Assembly: GCA_019614645.1 (NCBI GenBank)
Contig: JABWDB010000031.1
Coordinates: forward strand, 3,725,001 to 3,789,000
Length of the DNA stretch: 64,000 nt
Direction: 5' to 3'
From: Stratiolaelaps scimitus
Taxonomy: Eukaryota; Arthropoda; Arachnida; Mesostigmata; Laelapidae
In this document: positions 1 through 12,630 of the stretch, piece by piece
Numbering within the stretch: the stretch's first letter is position 1
Layout: the number at the start of each line of letters is the position of its first letter
Position numbers and translations under genes: made by a program
Notes under the pieces: generated by a model
Told to the model about the DNA's origin: nothing
Database searches by the model: none
The model's input: the letters and a program-made list of their open reading frames with translations, nothing else

Positions 1-3000
1 TTTTTCTGTTGACGTTTTACGTAACGTCTCTGCCGCCACCCATCGGTACTTCGATTTGCACAGTGACTAGCACATGCCGAGCATATGAACAGCTGCGCAT
101 CTCCGTGTACTGTAGATTCATTGACTTATTGATTGGTCCAAGAACGATTTTCATTAAGAGATGCATGAATCGGACGCAAAGTTAGTGTGCGCACACACCT
201 CACTATCGGTAACACGTACAGCACATCGTGTCTGTCAATGCTATCAACCCTCGTCGACAGAAAATTGAAGGCATCCAAAAAGCAAGAACAAACTAATTAT
301 ACATGAATACATGATGGATTAGGATGGGATTCATACGATGCTATTGTGCTGAGAGCCATTGCCGTTGAACATTGACCCGGAGATTGTTGTACAGACGATA
401 GGAAAGCAATTAATTCCGATTTAATTACAGTGCTGCTGCCTGTTGTAGCCAAATGTTGCCTAACAAATCGGGCGGTATATCCACAATATCCGCACATCAG
501 GATATTGACAACCTAAAATCCAGTACCCCAATCTCTTTTTGCAAGGGGGTACAGTTGCGACTATTGCAGCAGTGGGTCGATCCCATTGTTACTCCGGCGG
601 TGCTCATTGACATCGTTGTAGTGAGGCGTTGCACTCACGACGATGTAACGACGGCGAAGCCAGACGAGGCTGGCGCAGCTTTAGTGGCATTCGATAACTA
701 CTAGCTACAACTGAGAGAATACGATATAATGATAATAATAATAAAGGATAATAACAGAATATTGCTGGCGGCCAACCCAACGGGGATGGCGATTATGTGT
801 GATTCCACTGTAGCACTGCCAGTGCCATGAAGCGGTGTCTTTGATAACGATAACAACTTTTTTACTGCTGTTGTGACAGGATTACTTAACTTTCGTATTC
901 AGTATTCAGCAGAGAACGACACGCTCCGCTAGGATATGCCTCGATCATAAAGCGATTCTTCTATGACGCAGCTAACGTTAAACAACGCCCCCGAAATCGG
1001 ACGTGCAATTCCTGTCCCACTCGAATGTGTCTCTCCGTGTGAGTCTGTGGGTCCCCTGTGTCTCGGTGGTTGTCTGCGTGTGTTTGTGGACAACACCGAC
1101 AACCCACATTTTTCATATGAAACAGTGTAAAGGCTATGTCTGTCACTAGCATCAAAGAGCAGTTAGCATCACTCATCTGGCGAACCTCATCACGTGGAAC
1201 CCTTTTGAATCGACCCTGTGGAACACCTGGACAAACTATCCTCGAACTTATTGGCCTGTTTCTGCTGGCGCTTAAATCGTAGGCGACACGATTAAGAAGA
1301 ATGGTTTGAAGCAATCCCTTTGATCCGTAACTTCATCTAATATGACGCTGTTTCAACATTTTTCAAGCCACTTTTTGAACAGATGGTGGACTATACACAA
1401 GTCTGAGTGTGGATCGGGCGGCAGGAGGGTTGTGTGCACGTGTAAGCGAATTTGATTTCAGAGTAACTGGTAACATCGGAAATAAAGACACCACTTCGAA
1501 TCCTTGTGATAAATAGTAGTGATCTGTTTTAGTCTTTTGAAATAGTTGGCTATTTTAACGTGAGACGAACCATAATACCAAAAAGCGAAGTCAGGCGATT
1601 CGCCAGAGTCTATGGCGTGTTGGGAGACAACTTGTTACATTTACTGAAACACACAGCCACCCTCGGCTAGCTTGATCAGAGACTTATGACATAGATCAAT
1701 AATTTCGTTTTGACCAATTATCGAGTTAGCCAAATGGACAACAATTACAACGGGCAGGTATTGGCGGACACATTAACAAAGGCTCATATGTGTATATGCC
1801 CTGTAAGATGAACCATAAATCGCATTATAGACATCCATCCGTGAGTCCTATGGCTAAGTTATCTTCACAAGAAAAAAAACATAGATTACGCCTCGGGTAC
1901 ACACTACTTCACAAACTCATGATTATTATTATTATCCGTGCGCGCAGCGATCCCGATTGCATGTGAAGTTATTACATTATAGATACATCGATTTGTACCT
2001 TTACAAAGCGGCAGATTGACAGGCAAACAGGTAGACATAATTTAGAGCAACCTAATTACACTCAGACATTGTAGTAACAATAATTACAAGACAGTGATAA
2101 TACGACAATGTTATGAAATTCTGTAACTCTTCTCCGTTCGTGTAAAATATACCTAATGTCATCTACACCATCAGCTTATTCGCATCACAGAACGGTGAAA
2201 ACGAATATAGTGGACTTTGATTATGGACCTGTATGATGTTACCTCACTGCTATTGTCATTACTATTATTATTATGATTATTATCAAAATGATGTTCATTC
2301 GCACAAGCATATACACACACACACACATATATAGTGACAATAGAGATAACTGCACGCGCATCGAATTAGACAAAACTTCGCGCTATTGTGATTGGTATGA
2401 TATTTGTGTTCGTCCAAATCAACGTTTATAACACAACGTAAAAGGTTGCTAATAACAATTATATAACATACTAGAGTACAATATATATATATATATATAT
2501 ATCGTCAACTGAGGTAACTTTGGGACAGTTTACATTGGGCCACCCTTGGAACTGCGCCAGTTTTATTATAGTTTCCGAGTACGCAGTGAGTTGCTGGTTA
2601 GGCTAACTCAAGGGCCTATCTACCTACTGGATAAAGCCAACCACGAAGTCCACCATTTCAATGTCCCTATGGCACCTCAGTGGGTTTAAATTATCCCAGT
2701 TGACGATAGTAGGTATAATATTCATCAGCACAACCAATCATTGAGCAGTAGCACGCTCATTGAGCAGCTCACTGAGATGAGTCGAATGAAAAACACAAGA
2801 AAAAACATCGAGTGTGTTCCAATCTCATCATCACAACAACAGAAGCATTGACTTACTGGAATCATGATTAGACCACGAACAGTAGCTATATATATATATA
2901 ATGTTCGTACAAAAGACACCAACAACGATAATTAATTACTACAATTTAAACTATAGTGATCAAAACTGTTTGGCTCGAAAACTCGTCATCGATATTCTCA

Positions 3001-5678
3001 TCGGCACTTCAATGAGAATCAGATGAATTTGATGATTGTAGACGAGAACAAGTCATAAGGACCACAATCTTGACTAAAATGCCCCAGTCAAGATTACTAA
3101 TAAGGCAAATGAATATGAGCCGATGAATTCCTATTCCCAACAGAGTGATGTCTTCATCAGGAACGATCTGTTCTTTTAAAACAGATGACGAACTGCGGTG
3201 ACATTTGAAAGGAAGAGAAATACCACGTAAAAAGCTGTATGAACATTTTTAATTCAATACTATAGCTAATCGATGTGGCAATCCTCTGTGGCAAATATCT
3301 CGTATTCAATGATGGACATTACACGTAGGGAGAAATATTGTACGAGACGTTAATTATCAGAAGAACAAAAATAACGAAAACACTAAAAACCACACGAAAC
3401 TAATTAGCACTAATAAAGTAAGGAGTTATTTAGAGATTTACATAATAAATCTGTTTGTGTTCTAATTACTTGCTCGATCCGGTGATAGATAAACTAACGG
3501 CAATAATGGAAAAAAATAACATTGAAATAAATAGAGACGGACCCTCTATATATTTTTAGACAAAGTGGCTGATATGGTATATAAAGATTCGCAGTCAGGG
3601 CTCGACTACAACAACAACGACAACGGCAGCAAATCTAGTTAATTGCATAAATGGTGGAGATCTTTGTGATGATAAAGATAAGTAAATACAGCTTGTCGAG
3701 CATGTCCCGTCCTCCATTGATACCATTAAGACTAACAATAACCATGAATGCTATTTCGAAGGTGGTTTTGTATTCTTGGTATGAAGACCGCCAGTGAATG
3801 AGGCTCCTGCAATATGTTGGCTAGCAGGCTGTCCCCATACCGTAACTATTGTGCAATGGCCTCAAGCCATAGATTCTCAAGATGCATTAAACACACTAGT
3901 AAAAAAAACTGTAGACAAATGACTAAGCTTCACCCTTACTTTAGGCTCAAGAAGGTCAACCTGTCCTGTCATAATATTAGACGATTCGTATGGTGATTGT
4001 CTAGCCTTTCAATTTTATCATAAAAGGCTGCTCTTTCTCGAGACTTTCCTCAGTACAGCATTAGACCAATAATCGGCTAGCAGAAAAAAAGAACAGAGTC
4101 TACCGCGATATCTCGGATGTGATTACGTCGATAGCATTACACCCTCTACCCGTGTTACATTCACCGCAACGTCCACATCGCCTGGACACAACTGGCCTCT
4201 AACAGAGTGTGGACGTTGAGAGATTACAACCCATGCAAAAAATAAAACACCGCCATTATACAACACATAAAAGCTCTCCTGTTGATAAATGACAAACACG
4301 AAATGTATCGAGCAGTATCGATCAGGAATGACAACTCCTGATGAGTTGATGTTTTGAGACGGTCCACGAAACATAAACGGCAGATTGTACATTCAAGTAA
4401 AAAACTAATCACATATACAGGTAGAATTCTTTGTTTAAGTTTATTTGCTTATGTACAATTGTGTTACCTTTGCCAGAGATTATGGCAGTGACCAGCCACA
4501 TCACTAAATGTTTCACGAAGTCAAACTGAGAAAACGAAGAAACAAAACAGCGTATCGTGAAAGTTGGTTTCACGCTGAACGTTTCAAAAAAAAAAGCCTC
4601 TTGTAACAATGGAAGCACCACAACAATCATACCCACTAGAATATGCAAATTCACGGTGGGGCATCCTCACAAGCGAATTTGCATATTCCAGTGGCTTTTG
4701 AATTCAGTCAGACGGGGAGTTCAAATTTAGACAAAAAAAGATGCACATTTGGTAACTATTTTTCGACTTCGACGCAATTGATAATCAAATCTCGCAAATT
4801 TAAATCGCTTTAGTGATCAAGTAGCGCATAGGCGCTATATATTCGGACAATTCACTCCGAAATTATCCCTCAATTATATGAAATTCAAAGGGCAACACAG
4901 CGATGAAATATCATGATTTTGGCTCTGCAAAATTAGTTTTCTATTCCCCTATAGATTTTGTATGCGGATTCAGATTTTTTGTACAGACAGTATCCATCGA
5001 GGTGGCGGATGCGTTCCTCGGCTCGTCGCCCGTTGAGTTCAGCGGTATATGTGATACCCACGACTGTTATATGATGACAGAGAATATTTTGAGCCTTGGT
5101 CAATGATTCTCTGATTGTATCTGCTCTCCAGCATGAATGCGTTCAACAATTCCAAATTACCACATAGCTAAGTATCTGTTCATTACACTCTCAATTATTC
5201 TGCCTATTTTATCCTCAGTATACATAAGTACGCACAATTTTAGTGAATTACATACGTACATCCAGTGCAAAGCGAGCGTCAACACAATTTGTTACATCTG
5301 TGCATTTGTCACTCTAACGAGCGCAGAAATCTTCCTTGATTTTTCATCATTTTTTTGACTCGAATGATACTGTACACACCTGTGCACTTCATCTATTTGA
5401 TGACAGCTTAGTAGTGCAGTTGAGCGCATATAGTATTACATCAATATTCTCCGAATCATATTTCACCTCAAGGGAAATCAAATAACAAGTGTGGATCAAT
5501 GCAGTACGACTTGAGGTATCCAGCTATCGAATGATAACCCTTTGAAGATCGGTAGAAGTGTACGAGATTATTGTCGCAAAATCTTAGCAATGCTATTGAG
5601 GGCATCAGACGTTCGGCTGAGCGGACCTCCTCCGTCCTGTCCATCGATGTGCTTCAACTCGTCGTTAGACTGCTATTC
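1..5678. other. Gene-poor stretch, no coding exon recognised
   Basis: I see no exon with a recognisable protein and flanking splice sites. The open frames are short and lack family features. The stretch holds simple repeats, including an (AT)n run at 2481-2502. Its right part probably includes the 3' untranslated region of the minus-strand NDC1 gene, which ends at 5679. Confidence 0.5.
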
Positions 5679-5954
5679 TCAAACTCTAAAGTCAGAATAA
5701 TTCATGAAGCGATCCACGTATTTTTGGTCCATATCAAGAGCGTACACGGCTGAAGCATATCTTGTGCAAATCTTGTACAGGGTGTTGTGTATCCGATCGT
5801 GAAGTGCTAATGGACCTCCTATCTGCGTAACGGTAGCTTCAAGGGCGAACATTGTGTCCATGATTTCTCGAAAATGCACCTGGGTGACGCCGTTCTTATT
5901 TTCGGTGTAGGCGTTGTACACGAGCGCACCCACATAATCCAAGCTCCACAGCAC
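5679..5954 (-). CDS. ndc1: NDC1 last coding exon (conserved C-terminal domain)
   Basis: The acceptor CTTTAG lies just before 5954 and the frame stays open to TGA. The 91 residues carry the best NDC1 match in the gene: W.L..V..LV, then TE...GV.Q, then a helical FREIMDTMFALEATV segment. This exon anchors the family assignment. Confidence 0.7.
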   Translation of the reverse strand: MLWSLDYVGALVYNAYTENKNGVTQVHFREIMDTMFALEATVTQIGGPLALHDRIHNTLYKICTRYASAVYALDMDQKYVDRFMNYSDFRV

Positions 5955-6829
5955 CTAAAGCATAATCACGATTATAACAATACCCTGAGTGATAGCATTA
6001 TTATTATTATTAGTTTAAACGATAGCACCCGTTTTATATACATATCTACAGCTACGCACCTACGTGTAGCAATACTGTAGCAACTAAGAGTCAGATGTGA
6101 GACCCGAACGAGCTTAGTTGTATCTGATGAAGTCTTCGACGCGGAACTCCATTACGTGATATTGGTTTGTGTTTTCAAGAACTTCATTTTTTCCTATTTA
6201 TGCTATCTGGCGAATGGTTGACAACTAACCAGACGAGGGTGGTTTTAGCGTGGGAAGAAAGAACATTTCCGGTAGGATTATGTATGTCTATGACAACGCT
6301 TATAACGCGAAAATAATACCCCCCCCACTCTATATTTCGCCAGTACCAGAAATGAACTTCATAAAGAGAGAAAGGGAGAGAGAATTGTTAGGGAATATTT
6401 TATGTTTATACAAAAAAAAACCCTATATCTCGATCTGTAGGACTCGCTACATTTCCTTTCTGTCATTTTGAAAACACATTTCTGCGGACGAAGAATAGCT
6501 ACAATCATGGCTCGGCTACAGATCAACCTCGGAAACACGTTCGACAAAATGTATAGCTAATTACGGTGATCTATGTACATCCAAATTCTGCAGCGAGTGA
6601 TTGGTGATTCCTAAAAAATCATTTTAAATTTCTCAAAAGACTTCGACTATCACAATCGTAATCGGCATCGAAAACTATATCGGACCCAGCCCCGTTCTGG
6701 TTCCAAAGTAATAAAAATTGCCAGACAATGATATTTGAATAAATAATCTGTATCGATAAGCAGGGTGTATACCAGCATGACTTTTTTTAATTAGAACAAC
6801 TGGTGGAATAATAAAGCCAAATAACGAGC

Positions 6830-6861
<32 letters not shown>

Positions 6862-9578
6862 GTATATATATATAATTATTAGAGTACCTGTTCAAGGTCC
6901 TCGAGTTGTACGACTTGAGGTTTTCGCCAACTGCTTAGTCTAAACTGAGCTTGATCTCCACCTCCAATATGGCCCGATCCCATCGAGTGACTTCTGCTTG
7001 TGGCTCCGCCCGGCCTCTGGACCTGTGCTCCCGAAGTGGAACAGCCCTGTTCGAGTTGATGAGTTGCAGCGCGTAGGCAGTTTAAAGCAGGATCAACCAT
7101 GGCACGCCAATTAAGCACTCGGCCACCGATCGGACTAATAGCCCAAACCCACTCACGGCTCGCTCGTCCCGAATTAACGAACAGGCTACTCTCCCACCAC
7201 GACACCCGTTTTCCTGATGCCAGTCCTGTAGATCAGTAAAAAAATTGAATGAGGGCGATCGGTCCGATAATCATGCGCTATCGAAGAAGACAGTGGGCTT
7301 TACTAGTGTATGCTCTATTTGAATGTTTTGACTAAATTTCAACAATTTGTTTGCAATTTTTTTTATTTTCTCAAGTACCCGTTTTGGTGTCAACCGAGAT
7401 GTATTCGCGAAATTTGGTTGTCAGAGATATGGATAACCCACCGACAAATACGTGTTTGGAAACACATGGTCGTGAACCCTACCCATGATAAGCAGCTTAA
7501 CCGTTATAATTAACGTTATAATGACGGTACACGAATTACTACGTAGGCTAGGTGATAAGGAACAATGTATGCATATTTCTTATTATACCTTGGCAAATGT
7601 TCTTTCCATTGAGTCGAAGTGGAGGCAGTGTGCTGAATAGCCTCGTCGTTGCCAGACAGGTATCATAGAAGACGCTCATAAGAATGGCGACATACGCCAA
7701 ATCCTTGGCCAGGGCCAAGATGCTCAACGATGCCATATTCGCCGACAGCGGCAGCGTTAGAAAAGCCGATATAACGAGCAGTATTGTCAACGAAGAAGCT
7801 CTAGCTACCAAAACGGACGGGGACAACAGCAGAAGAAGTTGCGATGACACCGTGTGGGCCACGCGCCGGCGTGTTGACACGCACACTGCCGGCACCTGAA
7901 GTATCAAATTATAACGGCATCATCAGCTCGATTTCACCTTGGTTTATAGTCATGATTTTGTCTCGCGTCGAAGGTAAGGTAACGTAAGGCTTTATTGATT
8001 TATTAAAGGAACTCCATAGAATGCTTAAGTTCTCTTAGGTAGACGCCAATAGTCTTTGGCGCACGTGAAAGGAAACCCTATGTAAAAAAGTGTCCGTCTT
8101 AACTCGTCGGGGGATTTTGCTACGCCCTTCCCGCCCCCGTTGTTTGAATCGTTTGGGGCAAAGTGTTCAAACTAAATGAATGAACTAAGTGGATTGAATT
8201 GCGTCCTACTTGCTTGTACTCCAAGATAGAAATTTGTCAGACTAATAGGTAATCCATTTCGACAATATCAGCTCGCTGTTATTCGACCTTAACTGCCTCA
8301 ATCAGTCCCCGGCGTGTCACAAGCAATAGGCCATCAGGGGGTTTAAGCTTTTGTACAATAAATAAATGGCCTCTCTGATAGAACATGAAAACATTCAATA
8401 AGCAACCTCAATCTGGCAATTTGTGAGAAGCTTGTCTACCAACAATTGCAAAAATGAAACCAGTTAAAGTATGCTGAGAGTTTTACTGTTTGCTATAATT
8501 AGTATTAGACTATGATTCTGAAACATATTAGATTTGACACAATAAAGGTGATAATTTAAATAAAAAAATACACCTATACTTTTTTCGCATATGGCCAAAC
8601 TATGAACTTCTGTGGGCAGACTTCTGTTCATTCTCTTTTCTGCGACTCTCACGATCAAAAGATCATTTGGATGACACACATTTTGGTTTGTTGTACAATT
8701 TGCTGTGCGTAATCTGTAACTCATTATTTATATCCTTAAATGAATGCCCAATAATAGTGTTATTATTACACAAGTAAAAGACTGTTATTCTGTTTTCTAT
8801 AATTTCACATGTGAGTGTAGCAAAAGTTTCCCGATGCATGTTGTTCTGCTTGAGTTTACCTTAAGTGGCGCTCGCGAGACGGACAAAACGCTGCGAACTC
8901 CGAGAAGTGTCGCGAACATGATGACAAGTAACGAGGGGAAGTCCCACCCGAAATCCTTTTCGTTCGTTGGACACAAGAGGTACGCGAGGGGAATACACAG
9001 AGGTATCAGAAGGCTGTACCTTGTTAGACGCGAGATACCTTTGCCTTTGAGTGAGACACTCATAAACGCACAGCATGGCACTGTAACAGGAACACGCAGT
9101 ACAATGTGCAAGACAGAACATCGTTATTGTGACGCTGGCCTTCAGCTCAATACAATCTCGATCTAATTGGCCAAGCCAATTTCGGCTTAATTAGTCGAAC
9201 GTATCATTTATCGAGGAAGGTTGGCAGCCGTTGATTTACCAGTGCAAATATCAAACAAGGAAAATCTGATTGATCAAGATGCTTCTGTCTGTCTGGTACG
9301 AGATTATATAATTTGTCTGGAGTACATCTCTTCTGGATTGAGCGAAACTCATTTCATAAAGACCTGTTTTCATTGTCTAACTAATAGTACAACATACGCT
9401 TGAAAGATCTGACCTAATCGGGGATTTGCAGCAACTTACAAGTGAACAGACAAGCAAATAAGCTGACTAGGAAGCTGTACGATCCTCCAAACACGTATGC
9501 ATAGGGAAACACGACGGGTGAAGCCGCTAATGAGGCTAAAAACACAGTTTCGTCCATTGTGTTTCGATGCACGTTTGC
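5679..9578 (-). CDS. ndc1: Nucleoporin NDC1 (transmembrane), partial gene model
   Basis: NDC1 is a multipass nucleoporin that anchors nuclear pore complexes in the nuclear envelope. I see five minus-strand exons: 9440-9578, 8860-9080, 7589-7895, 6888-7213 and 5679-5954 (stop TGA at 5679-5681). All have AG/GT borders and the phases match across every junction, giving 422 residues. The first three exons encode several hydrophobic membrane segments. The fourth has a GG-x4-NW pattern like the region after the NDC1 membrane domain. The last exon (LWSLDYVGALV, then a TE..GV.Q motif) resembles the conserved NDC1 C-terminal domain, matching human IWALEGLSHLV by recall. Human NDC1 is near 670 residues, so the N-terminus and probably an exon between 5954 and 6888 are missing from this model, although phase alone would let those two exons join. 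Confidence 0.68.
6829..6876. repeat. (AT)n microsatellite
   Basis: This is an almost pure AT dinucleotide tract with one short interruption. It lies immediately downstream of the donor site of the fourth NDC1 exon, inside the intron. Confidence 0.9.
7984..8047 (+). repeat. Dispersed repeat, copy 1
   Basis: This segment shares a diverged but clear match with 10712-10779. The common core is GTAA-GG, TTTATTG, TATTAAAGGA, CT.CA, AATGCTTAAG, TCTCTTA. Both copies are on the same strand, one in an NDC1 intron and one upstream of the recognised exons. No coding content is seen, and the family is unknown to me. Confidence 0.6.
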
Positions 9579-11281
9579 CTGAAACAATTCGACGAGGTAT
9601 GTTAGAAACACACCCTTGTGTATGCGCCTGACACCAGCACAATGTGTGTTGTAACTTCCATATTTAATCATATATAACTAACGATAATAAATGACTATGG
9701 AGCTGGATCAAATGAAACAACTGGGTGCTGAATCAGTGGTGATTATTATGAAATATGCAGGGCGATATTGTCGGGTGCAAACATTTTTGTCTCGATTTCA
9801 GTTCAGTGCATCTGCTCAGTGCGAACTTAGGAGTTGTGTGGCAACAAACAATGAGAACATGATTGTAGCATACAGATGCAATAGCACACAGGTTCGACAT
9901 GCGCCGACTCACAGAGTAGCGAGACCACTTACAGCCAGCTATTACCAGGCGGAAAGGATATTTAATCAGAGCGCACTGCGTTTACGGGTGGACAATGCGG
10001 TCTACCCATTTTAGGGAACGAGGTTTACAAACCTACAGACTTCAAAGGTTTCTTGACAGCTCTAACAATGACAGGAGTTCATTTGTCATTTGAACTATAT
10101 GAACTCTGCACCAACAATATCACAGATATATATATATATATATATTTAGCTTAATAGTCGCAAAAACAAGCTACTCGTACAGGTTCTTTTCGCGGTGCAC
10201 CTCACACCGGCAGTCACGAAACAAATGTCAACATCGAACAGACGAAATCGAGCGCTAATCCGTGATTTCGGATAGAAGCCTCACTACCGCCAATCGAGCA
10301 CGCAGAAGGCCCATCTCATTGAGCGCAGGGACTAGAGAAGGTAAAGAGGGACAATGTAGTGCACAATATCAATGAGCTCGTTGGAGGAACGGAAAGTTGG
10401 GTGAAATAAATTACGGCTGATCCAATTCGGCGACCTTTCCTCGATCTGTCTGACGAATCTACTAACTCCGTGTTCAAGCAATACATTTTGGTCACTGGGT
10501 TTGGTTAGTGTTAGCAAGTGGCAATTTGATTTGCTCATAGCTGGAACGTGTTCGACTGTTATATAAATATATCATTGTCATTCACCCTGACAGACTAAAT
10601 GACAAAATCGGTTATAGATTCAGATTCCTATTTACAGCATGATTTGTTTATGGAACAACAATTTCACAACTCTCACGTTCTCGTAGGTTTTTTTGTGTGT
10701 AAATGTAAAATGTAAAGGTTTATTGGTGTATTAAAGGAGCTGCAATTGTTACAATGCTTAAGCTCTCTTATACGTCATCACGCAGCGGGGCTCGATAGTC
10801 GCAGTGATCATTCTAACGACATTGCGTGCATCACAATTGTAAATGTTATGTACAGACAGCCGTGTCGAGGTGCGCGCTCGATCCGGCTGAGGAAGTGGGA
10901 GTCAAATATATCAATTAGCAATGTCAAGTTTCTAACAAGGTGGGATTTGTTTGATTATCTCAGGTCATTTCAATTTCTCGCCTTTCAAGATAAAATATTC
11001 CAATGAAGCTGGAGCAAATTTGTATTGTCTTCAATTAAGGGACGGGCGATTACGTTCGAATCTCTATTATGCCTAATTGCAGTATTATGCAACAAGATTG
11101 GCGTGTCGGGTAGCCATACCACCCGTCGACGATAGAGTTCATTGTTGGATAAGATGATAATGATATTGTGCTCATTAATAATAATTTAAGTTCCAATTAT
11201 AAACTTGACCTCAATTGAATTGAATTGGTGATGGTCACAATTGACAGTAAGTTGAAATGCATGTACAGTTCCACTAAGACA
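9579..11281. other. Upstream NDC1 region, no exon assigned
   Basis: The missing N-terminal NDC1 exons should lie here on the minus strand, or further right, but I could not place them with confidence. An (AT)n tract sits at about 10127-10147. A 107-residue plus-strand open frame at 9691-10014 has no recognisable features. Confidence 0.35.
10712..10779 (+). repeat. Dispersed repeat, copy 2
   Basis: Partner of the repeat at 7984-8047, with the same order of blocks (TTTATTG, TATTAAAGGA, AATGCTTAAG, TCTCTTA). Similarity fades on both sides, so true element ends cannot be set from two copies. Confidence 0.6.
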
Positions 11282-11611
11282 GTTCCAGTGACTCTCAGCA
11301 GAGGATGGTTTTAACAGGCAGAGGCGTTTTGTCATCCAGGTCAACCCTGCACTGGATCGGCCCACTTTCATGGAGATTGGAATGTCTCCGGTGGTGAACG
11401 TGCTTCTGAAGAAAATTTCCTCCTCTAAAAAAAAAAGTTCCAGTGACTCTAGGGAAGAGATGGACTCTCAGCAGAGGATGGTTTTAGCAGGCAGATGTGT
11501 TTTGTCATCTACATCAACCCTGCACTGGATCGGCCTACTTTACTGCATATTGGAAGGTGTCTCTGGTGGTGTCCGTGCGTTTGAAGAAAATTGCCTCGTC
11601 CCAAAAAAAAA
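11282..11611 (+). repeat. SINE-like retroposon, tandem pair with poly(A) tails
   Basis: Two related units of about 150-175 bases follow each other. Each contains CAGCAGAGGATGGTTTTA, a CCCTGCACTGGATCGGCC block and a GAAGAAAATT-CCTC block before a run of A (11427-11436 and 11602-11610). GTTCCAGTG recurs at 11282, 11437 and just after the second tail, like a target duplication or a tandem junction. Unit 1 lacks the bases between two GACTCT copies that unit 2 keeps. A third copy is at 34846-35026. The poly(A) ends point to retroposition. No pol III promoter is obvious in the unit itself. Confidence 0.7.
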
Positions 11612-11650
11612 TGTTCCAGTGTGAATTTTCATGTGCCTAATGGATTCGAG

Positions 11651-11840
11651 CCCGGTGGCCTGGTGGTGAATTTGTGTGCGTCTATCTTGCAATCGGAGGA
11701 GATACATAAGTGCACGGGTTCGATCCGCACCGTTGCACATTTGCATTTAAAGGGGTTGTCCGTCTTGTGAAGCACTGCCGAAAGCACTTGTACCGTAGAC
11801 GTTAAGTGTTGGCAGTGAGTCAGCCAGGAAAATTTACTTT
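11651..11840 (+). repeat. tRNA-derived SINE-like element
   Basis: An A-box-like TGGCCTGGTGG (11656-11666) and a perfect B box GGTTCGATCC (11717-11726) are spaced as in a tRNA gene. The T stem pairs poorly, so this is not a functional tRNA. The following body, with its GTTAAGTGTTGG segment, is related to a stretch near 25077-25145. Together this suggests a SINE with a tRNA-like head. Confidence 0.5.
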
Positions 11841-12630
11841 TTACTTCCAGCATAAATGAATATGTGCATATACATGCGATTTTTTTTAAAACACGCTCTC
11901 CCCAACCAAAGTGCATGTGTACCTCAACTCCACGAGTATACGACACAGATAGAGCATTCAACTATCAATCGCAAGGTGCTAACAAAAAGAAAAAGTAGCT
12001 AACTATCTGCTAAGTTCATCAAAGCTCAAATTAAACCATTTGGTAGAGATTACAGTGAATCGGACGTTGGTTGTCGGACTGTCTAAGTCAAGGCTACCAC
12101 CTTGTTCAAAGCAGACGCAACTGTGTTATTCTTTTGCAGTCAGAATTCTTTATTTTGGTATACGAGGTGGTGGACAGCAGACGACGAAAGCAGCGAGCGA
12201 GTCGCTTAGCCAGTTAGCCAGGTGCCACCTAGCTCGGCAGTCGTCTCTCAGGAATAGCAGTGGATTAGTCAGTGAGTGAGTGAGAGTTAGTGAATCGGTG
12301 GGTCGGTGCACGTACTCGTCGTCCTGAAGTAGCAGATCATATGTTCTAGCTGGATGCTGGATTCTCATTCGTTGGCTGTCAGTGGCGGACGGCGTGTAGA
12401 ACGCTTCTGTGCTGGTGTTGCTGTTGGCTTACGGAAGACAGATACGTACCCGCTGAACAGATAACCACTACTGCTGCCACCGCCTCCAGGTGTACCTTAG
12501 GTGCAGCGACTGCTGTGTTGTCGTTGTCTAGTTTTTTTTCCCTGTATTGGCCTTCGTGAACAGGTCGAAAAGTGGAGCTGTGTGACGATAGCAGGCGGAA
12601 CTAGGCGATGTGATCAGGGCGGTGGTGTCT

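Noticed and set aside
961..1314. 117-codon minus-strand open frame
   Set aside because: No domain or splice support; partly in GT-rich sequence.
9691..10014. 107-codon plus-strand open frame starting with ATG
   Set aside because: No recognisable domain, splice context or neighbour logic; such a frame can arise by chance here.
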